Assembly (NCBI GenBank): GCA_934617135.1
Contig: CAKTUC010000036.1
Coordinates: 1-12,496 of the forward strand
Length of the DNA stretch: 12,496 nucleotides
Reading direction: 5' to 3'
Source: an uncultured Collinsella sp.
Lineage (GTDB): Bacteria > Actinomycetota > Coriobacteriia > Coriobacteriales > Coriobacteriaceae
Part shown: positions 1 to 4,906 of the stretch, one piece after another
Numbering within the stretch: position 1 is the stretch's first letter
Layout of the letters: the number at the start of each line of letters is the position of its first letter
Translations under genes and position numbers: made by a program
Notes under the pieces: model-generated
Seen by the model: the letters and a program-made list of their open reading frames with translations, nothing else
Databases searched by the model: none
Told to the model about the DNA's origin: nothing

Positions 1-563
1 TTTGCCTGCAGCTGCTTGTAGTACGGGATGCAGCGCGCCATGACAAACCAAAACACCAGGCCGATGGCGGGCGTGCAGATTAAAAAGATGATGCCAAGCT
101 TAAGGTCGATGGCGAGAGCCGCGACCATGGAGCCCACCGCCAGGAAGGGCCAGCGGATGAGCATGCGCACGCCAAGCGCCACGGCGAGCTGAACTTGGTT
201 GACATCGTTGGTGATACGCGTGATGAGCGACGGCGTGCCAAAGCGATCGAGCTCGGCGTAGCTCAGCTTGTTGATGTGCTCGTAGAGCGCACCGCGAATG
301 TCGGTGCCCATACCCTGCGAAGTCAGTGCCGCCATCTTTTGGCAGACGAGCGTAAACGAGATGCCAATCACGGCCATGGCGCCAAGCAACATGCCGTAGT
401 GGACGACGGCGTTGACGTCGTGCGCGCCAATGCCCTTGTCGATCATCTGCGCAATCACCAGCGGCGTCAGCAGGTCGAATACCACTTCGATCAACTTGCA
501 CGCAGGACCGATCACCATATACCGGCGAAACTTACCGCCGAAACGCCTAAGCAGCTCAATCAT
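1..563 (-). CDS. ABC exporter, half-size, N-terminal membrane part (partial, 3' end outside window)
   Basis: The reading frame starts with ATG at 563 (MIELLRRFGGKF...) and stays open to the left edge, giving 187 codons of an ABC exporter transmembrane domain. A Shine-Dalgarno-like AGGGAG lies 9 nt upstream. The helix-1 region has the pattern of heterodimer-type multidrug exporters (DLLTPLVIAQMIDKGI, residues about 30-45). It is followed by a conserved cytoplasmic stretch (DRFGTPSLITRITNDVNQ, about 104-121) and hydrophobic segments at about 133-150 and 154-172. The same motif in the exporter at 9942-11678 reads DFERFGTGSMITRSLNDIN, so the two are paralogues. The nucleotide-binding domain lies outside the window, so ATPase competence cannot be judged. 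Substrate is unknown; proteins of this family export drugs, lipids or peptides, usually with a partner half-transporter, which may be the next gene to the left. Family call is firm; function is not. Confidence 0.85.
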   Translation of the reverse strand, partial: MIELLRRFGGKFRRYMVIGPACKLIEVVFDLLTPLVIAQMIDKGIGAHDVNAVVHYGMLLGAMAVIGISFTLVCQKMAALTSQGMGTDIRGALYEHINKLSYAELDRFGTPSLITRITNDVNQVQLAVALGVRMLIRWPFLAVGSMVAALAIDLKLGIIFLICTPAIGLVFWFVMARCIPYYKQLQA

Positions 564-607
564 AAAAAGGCGCTCCCTATCATCATCTCTATTCAATCTG
601 ATTCATG

Positions 608-613
608 ATAGTA
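608..613 (-). promoter_or_regulatory. possible -10 of the partial ABC exporter
   Basis: On the minus strand TACTAT sits about 45 nt upstream of the ATG at 563. No convincing -35 is present at 16-18 nt; the best hexamer is TTACGC. It would give a leader of roughly 40 nt. Weak call. Confidence 0.3.
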
Positions 614-781
614 CGGCGAACCCTGAAGATGCGTAAGCAACTCGTTACAGATGTAAGGGCAACGGCCACTAGCGCCCAAGGCACGTAGCAGCCGATGTTT
701 TGGCAACGCCAGCGAGTTCCACTAAGCACGGGATTGAATTCTTCAGATTAATGCGCCTTTACGGGTGATTTTTGGACGAAG
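614..781. other. intergenic stretch without recognised features
   Basis: This stretch between the ABC exporter leader and the first palindrome shows no convincing coding region, RNA gene or terminator on either strand. It lies downstream of the SRP RNA gene. Nothing else can be supported from the sequence. Confidence 0.6.
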
Positions 782-878
782 TGGCCCGGCCGTCGGCGAG
801 ATATTTGGTAGTCGAGCGATCCCGCAGGCGCAGCCGAGGACCAGCGAGACACCAAATATCTCGCCGCCGGCCGGGCCA
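782..878. repeat. large inverted repeat (28-bp arms, 41-nt loop) downstream of ffs
   Basis: The arms at 782-809 and 851-878 are complementary at 27 of 28 positions; the only mismatch is at 792. Each arm runs from GC-rich (TGGCCCGGCC) to AT-rich (GATATTTGGT). No T-run follows the hairpin on either strand, so it does not look like an ordinary intrinsic terminator. It begins 17 nt beyond the likely 3' end of the SRP RNA. It could be an intergenic palindromic repeat (REP-like), a processing hairpin or a barrier to read-through. Function unknown. Confidence 0.8.
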
Positions 879-894
879 AATCGCGGCACCAAAA

Positions 895-1014
895 AGCGCC
901 CGTGCGCTCGATGGATTCGGATGCCCGACAGAGGCTCCTTATGGCTGCTTCCTTCCGGACCTGACCAGATTCGGAACATGTCGTCATCCGAACCCATCGA
1001 ACGCGCTAGGCGCT
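895..1014 (-). ncRNA. ffs: SRP RNA, small bacterial (4.5S) type
   Basis: The minus strand contains the SRP RNA domain IV signature GGTCAGGTCCGGAAGGAAGC followed by AGCC (about 943-966), which includes the GGAAGGAAGC asymmetric-loop region bound by Ffh. The flanking arms, 904-923 against 985-1004, pair almost perfectly and form the long rod expected of the short bacterial SRP RNA lacking an Alu domain. The rod seems to extend outward: AGCGCC at 1014-1009 can pair with GGCGCT at 900-895, followed by TTTTT at 895-891. The terminal helix may therefore serve as the terminator, giving a transcript of about 120-125 nt; the conserved core is about 903-1006. The RNA joins Ffh to target nascent membrane proteins to FtsY and SecYEG. 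A strong promoter lies just upstream. The identity is secure; the exact ends are inferred. Confidence 0.95.
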
Positions 1015-1020
1015 CGGTAT

Positions 1021-1049
1021 ATCTTACCCGCTCCCGCCCGCCACGGCAA
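1021..1049 (-). promoter_or_regulatory. promoter of ffs
   Basis: On the minus strand TTGCCG (1049-1044) and TAAGAT (1026-1021) are separated by exactly 17 nt. The predicted transcription start at about 1014 coincides with the outermost base pair of the extended SRP RNA rod, which supports both calls. Confidence 0.7.
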
Positions 1050-1064
1050 GATAGCTAATTTGAG

Positions 1065-1132
1065 CGGGGCTATTTTGACTACTTTTGACTACCCGGACGA
1101 CCAGATTGGCAAAAGCAGTCAAAATAGCCCCG
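1065..1132. repeat. perfect 16-bp inverted repeat, 36-nt loop
   Basis: Arms at 1065-1080 (CGGGGCTATTTTGACT) and 1117-1132 are perfectly complementary. The left arm runs into a tandem repeat of TTTTGACTA (1073-1081 and 1083-1091, 10-bp period). No T-run flanks it, so a simple terminator is unlikely. It lies just upstream of the ffs -35, so it could influence ffs transcription or be a mobile palindromic repeat. Confidence 0.75.
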
Positions 1133-1157
1133 TCCCAAAAAGACTGGTCTGGTGTTG

Positions 1158-1319
1158 CGCCACGAAAAGGGCCTATCTACTACGTTTAGGCCGTAGGGGT
1201 CGACCATAGCCAGCTTTTTCGATAATCAGCAAGCTGTCTACCTGCGTTTTTATTTTCGCAAATTCCGAGATGGTCGAGGATACCCGGTTAAACGTAGTAG
1301 ATAGCCGCCTTTTGTGGCG
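1158..1319. repeat. 162-nt element with long imperfect inverted repeats and a branched interior
   Basis: The outer arms 1158-1188 and 1289-1319 match at 27 of 31 positions and share a 16-nt core, CTATCTACTACGTTTA. Inside lie a second stem (1200-1207 with 1270-1277) and two small hairpins (1211-1216 with 1231-1236; 1243-1246 with 1257-1260). Together they can fold as a closed stem opening into a junction. One outer mismatch becomes a G-U pair if the plus strand is transcribed, a slight hint for plus orientation. No target-site duplication or transposase is seen. It may be a MITE-like or REP-like element or a structured RNA; the sequence alone does not decide. Confidence 0.65.
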
Positions 1320-1331
1320 AACGCTCCGATT

Positions 1332-1355
1332 CGAAGCTCAAGCCAGCCAGCTTCG
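1332..1355. repeat. small hairpin, 7-bp perfect arms
   Basis: CGAAGCT (1332-1338) pairs with AGCTTCG (1349-1355) around a 10-nt loop. It fills the gap between the two larger palindromes at 1158-1319 and 1370-1438. CTTCG at 1351-1355 can alternatively pair with CGAAG at 1368-1372, so alternative folds are possible. Confidence 0.45.
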
Positions 1356-1369
1356 GATGGCCATTCTCG

Positions 1370-1438
1370 AAGTTGCGGTGGAATAGCTCCTGTTTGGCTG
1401 CTCAAGCCGCAAAAACAGGAACTATTCCACCGCAACTT
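1370..1438. repeat. 26-bp near-perfect inverted repeat downstream of tadA-glycerate kinase
   Basis: The arms 1370-1395 and 1413-1438 match at 25 of 26 positions; the stem includes GTTGCGGTGGAATAG. The loop holds a further GGCT/AGCC hairpin. The single mismatch is a G-U pair if the minus strand is transcribed, the direction of the gene ending at 1463, only 24 nt away. No U-run follows on the minus strand, so it is not a classical intrinsic terminator. It may stabilise the 3' end of that mRNA or be an intergenic palindromic repeat. Confidence 0.75.
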
Positions 1439-1462
1439 ATTGAGGGTTGGCTGGAAAGAGCT

Positions 1463-3238
1463 CTAGATGCGGGCGAGGTCGTAGGCTTGGGCGGCGGCTT
1501 CGCCGGCGCAGATGAGGTTTGTGGTGGCTTCTTGGGGGTCAAGCGCTTGGTCGAGGGGCATGGGCTTGCGACAGATGGGCAGCACCAGATCGATGCCCTG
1601 CTCGTATACCGCATCCAAGTTGTCGGCGCGGCCGCCCACGACGGCGACCACCGGCTTGCCATAGCGCTTGGCGCGACGTGCCACGCCCACCGGCGCCTTG
1701 CCGGCGGCAGACTGCTCGTCCATATTGCCCTCGCCTGTTATGACCAGGTCGACATCGCGCACGCGCTCGTCGAACCCGACGAGGTCGAGCACGGTCTCCA
1801 CACCCGAGCGCAGCTCGGCGCCAAGTGCCAGCAAAGCAGCCCCCAGCCCACCGGCAGCGCCCGCGCCGGGCACGCCGAGCACCGAGCCAAACGTTCGCGC
1901 GCCCTCGGACACACGCAGCAACCCTTGAGCCCGAGCCTCGGCAATCGCCGTATCGAGCAGACGACCGTAGCCGACCATCCAGCTGTCATACCTGCTCAGC
2001 GCCCGGGCATCATCCGTCGGCAGGCCCTTCTGCCCGCCAAATACCGCCAGCGCGCCACGACGTCCCACGAGCGGATTCTCGACATCGGAAAGCACGACGA
2101 CACGCACGCCATCCAGTGCCCGCACCGCCGGCACCAGATCAACACCGGCCGCTTGCTCAAGGCCCGCGAGCCCCGGCGCAATATCGCAGCCACGATCATC
2201 AACAAGACGAGCGCCCAATGCCTGCAGCATGCCGGCGCCGCCGTCGTTGGTGGCACTGCCGCCCAGTCCTATATATAGCGTCTTCGCCCCCGCGTGAACC
2301 GCGCGGAGCATGAGCTCGCCCACGCCATAGGTCGCAGCAGCCAGTGCCGCCGACTCCGTGCAAGGCGAATACCCAATGCCCGCGGCCTCGGCCATCTCGA
2401 TGACCGCAGACGCGCGCTCGGCATCCATCAGCATTCGGGCAGGCACGCGATTGCCCAGAGGGCCTGCGACCTCGCAGGTCACGACCTCACCGCCGCACGC
2501 GGCGACGGCGTCGAGTGTTCCCTCGCCGCCGTCCGCCAACGGCAGCGTGCTCATCTCGGCATCGGGCCACACGCGGCGCACGCCCTCGGCAACTGCCGAC
2601 TCCGCCTGCGAGCTCGACACGCTGCCCTTAAAGGAGTCGATTGCCAACAACACGCGACGGGGACGACGCCGCGCGGGCCCAAAGTCGACCGCCGCGCTAG
2701 CAACCTCGCCGGCATCAGTCAGCGCCGCGGCGTGAGCGGCGTGTGCCTCAAGATCGGACCCGCAGCCGCAACCATCCGCGCCGCGCAAACCGGCAAAATA
2801 GCTGCTCAGCACTTCACGGCACTCGTCTGCCAGCACGCCGGCCGTCACATTAAAGCGATGATTCAGACGCGAATCGGCATTGAGGTCGTATAGCGAACCC
2901 AGCGCGCCCGCCTTGGCATCGGCCGCGCCATACACGCAGCGGCCCACGCGCGCGTTGACCATAAGGCCCGCGCACATGCAGCAGGGCTCGAGCGTCACAT
3001 AGACGGTGCAGTCGGAAAGACGCCAGCGGCCGAGCGCCTGTGCGGCCGAGCGCAGCGCCGCAAACTCAGCATGCGCCGAAGGGTCTTGATCGAGCTCGCG
3101 ACGATTGTGCGCCCGCGCGACGATCTCGCCCGCGCACACCACCACGGCACCAATGGGCACCTCGCCCACCGCCGCGGCAGCGCGCGCCTCGGCCAGCGCC
3201 TCGCGCATGAACTTCTCGTCGATTTCGGTGATCGTCAT
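1463..3238 (-). CDS. tadA: fusion protein: tRNA adenosine(34) deaminase TadA + glycerate 2-kinase
   Basis: This is one 591-residue frame with two enzymes. Residues 1-150 are TadA, which converts A34 to inosine in tRNA-Arg(ACG). It shows the deaminase motif HAE (H56, E58) and PCCMC (C86, C89), giving the zinc ligands and the proton-shuttling glutamate. Residues about 196-591 are a type-I glycerate kinase, forming 2-phosphoglycerate from glycerate and ATP. Its motifs are DSFKGS (201-206), ADGGEGT (235-241), GLGGSATNDGG (324-334), SDVENPL (384-390) and ITGEGNMDEQS (500-510). Both halves have usual family length and intact motifs, so neither looks decayed. The linker (151-195) is Ala/Gly/Arg-rich and contains CGCG. 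The ATG at 3238 is chosen because AGGGAAGG lies 6 nt upstream and the TadA domain starts there; a longer start at 3289 would nearly touch the tRNA. TadA and kinase calls are firm; the fusion is read directly from the continuous frame. Confidence 0.93.
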   Translation of the reverse strand: MTITEIDEKFMREALAEARAAAAVGEVPIGAVVVCAGEIVARAHNRRELDQDPSAHAEFAALRSAAQALGRWRLSDCTVYVTLEPCCMCAGLMVNARVGRCVYGAADAKAGALGSLYDLNADSRLNHRFNVTAGVLADECREVLSSYFAGLRGADGCGCGSDLEAHAAHAAALTDAGEVASAAVDFGPARRRPRRVLLAIDSFKGSVSSSQAESAVAEGVRRVWPDAEMSTLPLADGGEGTLDAVAACGGEVVTCEVAGPLGNRVPARMLMDAERASAVIEMAEAAGIGYSPCTESAALAAATYGVGELMLRAVHAGAKTLYIGLGGSATNDGGAGMLQALGARLVDDRGCDIAPGLAGLEQAAGVDLVPAVRALDGVRVVVLSDVENPLVGRRGALAVFGGQKGLPTDDARALSRYDSWMVGYGRLLDTAIAEARAQGLLRVSEGARTFGSVLGVPGAGAAGGLGAALLALGAELRSGVETVLDLVGFDERVRDVDLVITGEGNMDEQSAAGKAPVGVARRAKRYGKPVVAVVGGRADNLDAVYEQGIDLVLPICRKPMPLDQALDPQEATTNLICAGEAAAQAYDLARI

Positions 3239-3270
3239 CGCTCGCCTTCCCTGTTGCAAATTCAAAACGA

Positions 3271-3279
3271 TGCTATCAT
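3271..3279 (+). promoter_or_regulatory. extended -10 promoter of tRNA-Ser
   Basis: TGCTATCAT contains an extended -10 (TGn then TATCAT). The predicted start is about 3286, four bases before the tRNA. A proper -35 is not evident (TTGCAA at 3254-3259 is 14 nt away). The site lies in the 51-nt gap shared with the divergent tadA fusion gene. Confidence 0.5.
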
Positions 3280-3289
3280 TACGACTCAC

Positions 3290-3379
3290 GGAGAGATGGC
3301 AGAGCGGTTGAATGCGGCGGTCTTGAAAACCGTTGAGCGCGAGAGCGTTCCGGGGGTTCGAATCCCCCTCTCTCCGCCA
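3290..3379 (+). tRNA. tRNA-Ser (anticodon UGA)
   Basis: The 90-nt sequence folds as a class II tRNA. The acceptor arm pairs GGAGAGA (3290-3296) with TCTCTCC (3369-3375), followed by discriminator G and an encoded CCA (3377-3379). The anticodon loop CTTGAAA gives anticodon TGA. A long variable arm (GAGCGCGAGAGCGTTC region) and the T-loop GGTTCGAATCC are present. It reads serine UCA and, by wobble, UCG codons. The encoded CCA ends only three bases before the stop codon of the convergent TetR gene, and no terminator hairpin with a T-run is visible, so its transcript may run antisense into that gene. Confidence 0.97.
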
Positions 3380-3382
3380 CTT

Positions 3383-3967
3383 TTAGTGATTCACCGGTGT
3401 CATGGTTCGTTCGAACAGCGCATCGACCACGTCGGCGATCTCGGACCGACGCTCAAGATCGTGACCCGATTCCCACCATTTTGTGAACAGTCGAATAATG
3501 CCGCCAGCGATAAACTCCGATGTTGTCTCGAGCGACACGGGGGCCAATGCGTCTTCGTCAAGTGTGCTCATTACGCGCTCGCGGATGGAGTGGGCAATGC
3601 GGTCGCAAATCATGCTGGTCAGCATGCCCGACATGCTGCTCTCCAAGATGTTGTCCATGAGCTGATCATGCGCCAGAATCATATCCATAGCGTCGGCGAA
3701 CACCTCATGACGGAGCACGCGCACGTCGTCGGCCGGCGCCGCGCTCCCCTTACCGGTCCGCTTTTGCGGCAGGCCCGACATGAGCTCATCGATATAGAAT
3801 GTGAAGTAATCGTTTTTGTCGCGGAAGTGCTTGTAGAACGTCGTGCGACGAATCATGGCGCGGTCGCACAGCATAGCGACCGTCACGTCCTCAAACCGAT
3901 GCTCTTCGAGCAACTCGGTAAAGGCCTCGAACAGGGCCCGATAGGTTTTCTTGATGCGGAGATCCAT
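3383..3967 (-). CDS. TetR-family transcriptional regulator
   Basis: This is a 194-residue protein with the usual TetR layout. An N-terminal DNA-binding domain (residues about 5-50) includes helix-turn-helix VTVAMLCDRAMIRRTTFYKHF (about 28-48), whose TTFYKHF ending is diagnostic. A helical ligand-binding and dimerisation domain follows; its GGIIRLFTKWWESG (145-158) resembles the C-terminal helices of DhaS-like regulators. The ATG at 3967 has GAGGGTGG 8 nt upstream; TTG at 3985 and GTG at 3979 are less likely. It is divergent from lemA across 212 nt, and no transporter or enzyme operon adjoins it, so its target is unclear. A 21-bp imperfect palindrome (GTAA...TTAC) at 4003-4023, just upstream of the gene, is a weak candidate autoregulatory operator. 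Family assignment is firm; ligand is unknown. Confidence 0.88.
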   Translation of the reverse strand: MDLRIKKTYRALFEAFTELLEEHRFEDVTVAMLCDRAMIRRTTFYKHFRDKNDYFTFYIDELMSGLPQKRTGKGSAAPADDVRVLRHEVFADAMDMILAHDQLMDNILESSMSGMLTSMICDRIAHSIRERVMSTLDEDALAPVSLETTSEFIAGGIIRLFTKWWESGHDLERRSEIADVVDALFERTMTPVNH

Positions 3968-4112
3968 CCGTATCGCCACCCTCAAGGAAAAGACAGCACT
4001 CAGTAATCTGTCGCATATCTTACACCTGTATCGCGCGCCCCCTGGCTGATAGCCTCACCTTGGCGGAAACATAACGCTTACCGGAAAGTTCTGCACCGTC
4101 AAAGGTTGCGGG

Positions 4113-4118
4113 TATACT
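4113..4118 (+). promoter_or_regulatory. -10 element of lemA promoter
   Basis: TATACT lies 61 nt before the lemA ATG and predicts a start near 4125 with a leader of about 55 nt. The -35 region (about 4090-4095) is poor, so an activator or weak expression is possible. Confidence 0.45.
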
Positions 4119-4179
4119 AGTAGCGTTACACCAACGGCAGTCGGCGCAAGACGCCGCGGCCATTCGAAACGGAGACACC

Positions 4180-4731
4180 ATGATTCCCGTCATCATCGGT
4201 ATCGTTGTTGTCGTTGTGATTGTCTGCGCCATCGCCGGCATTTACAACAACATGGTCACCAAGCGCAATCGCATCGATAACGCCTGGCAAAACATCGACA
4301 CGCAGCTGCAGCGCCGCAACGATCTTATCCCCAACCTGGTAGAGACCGTCAAGGGCTATGCCAAGCACGAGCAGAACACGCTCGCCGCCGTGGTCAACGC
4401 GCGCAACGCCGCCGTGAGTGCCACCACGCCCGAGGCAAAGATGGAAGCCGACAACGTGCTGACCGGTGCACTGCGCCAGCTCTTTGCCGTGGCCGAGGCC
4501 TACCCCGACCTTAAGGCGAACACCAACTTTACGCAGCTCCAGGCCACGCTCGAGGATACCGAGAACAAGGTGAGCTACGCACGCCAGAGCTACAACGACT
4601 GCGTGCTCAGCTACAACAACGCCATCCAGACGTTCCCGGCCGTCATTTTCGCCGGCATCTTCCAGTTTAAGGAGCGCCAGGGCTTCGAGGCCGCCGAGGC
4701 CGCCCGCCAGGCACCGACCGTCAAGTTCTAA
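4180..4731 (+). CDS. lemA: LemA family membrane-anchored protein
   Basis: This 183-residue protein has one N-terminal membrane helix (residues about 4-22, IIGIVVVVVIVCAIAG). A helical extracytoplasmic-type domain follows with the LemA signatures YNNMVTKRNRIDNAWQNID (22-40), QRRNDLIPNLVETVKGY (44-60) and, later, AYPDLKANTNF, LEDTENKVSYARQSYND and YNNAIQTFP. Length and motif order are standard. GGAG lies 6 nt before the ATG. LemA proteins are widespread but their biochemical role is not established; many are encoded with a TPM-domain or peptidase partner. Here lemA is alone: a terminator follows and the next gene is convergent. It is divergent from the TetR gene, so that regulator might control it, but nothing proves this. 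Confidence 0.93.
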   Translation: MIPVIIGIVVVVVIVCAIAGIYNNMVTKRNRIDNAWQNIDTQLQRRNDLIPNLVETVKGYAKHEQNTLAAVVNARNAAVSATTPEAKMEADNVLTGALRQLFAVAEAYPDLKANTNFTQLQATLEDTENKVSYARQSYNDCVLSYNNAIQTFPAVIFAGIFQFKERQGFEAAEAARQAPTVKF

Positions 4732-4805
4732 CATCGTTGCCTGATGTGACAACGCTGAGCCCGCAGGGCGGAGAGCAAGTTCCCTCCCGGCGCACTCCGC
4801 AGGAC

Positions 4806-4848
4806 GAAAGAACCCCCGCCGCACGAAGTGCGCAGCGGGGGTTCTTTC
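4806..4848. terminator. bidirectional intrinsic terminator between lemA and ilvE
   Basis: A perfect 14-bp stem (GAAAGAACCCCCGC at 4806-4819 with 4835-4848) is capped by a second GCAC/GTGC stem. The base of the stem gives a T-rich side (TTCTTTC) on both strands, so it can end transcripts from lemA (plus) and from ilvE (minus, 59 nt after its stop). Confidence 0.85.
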
Positions 4849-4906
4849 ATGTCCGAGGACGCGCCGGAAAGGAAGGTTGCCCTCGGGCCGGACAGATAAA
4901 GACAGG

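Noticed and set aside
743..1209. Several open frames over the SRP RNA and first palindromes
   Set aside because: They overlap the secure ffs gene and near-perfect inverted repeats, and they encode Arg/Pro-rich nonsense without ribosome sites.
1158..1319. Insertion sequence with terminal inverted repeats
   Set aside because: There is no room for a transposase and no target-site duplication; at most a non-autonomous element.
1065..1438. Palindromes as ordinary intrinsic terminators or a CRISPR array
   Set aside because: No U-runs follow the stems, and there are no regularly spaced direct repeats with unique spacers.
1373..2278. 301-codon plus-strand frame opposite the glycerate kinase
   Set aside because: It is antisense to a gene with clear motifs; long antisense frames are common in GC-rich codon-biased DNA.
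3239..3289. Upstream extension of the TadA fusion to 3289
   Set aside because: The ATG at 3238 has a good ribosome site and matches the TadA N-terminus; the extra 17 codons cover the promoter region next to the tRNA.
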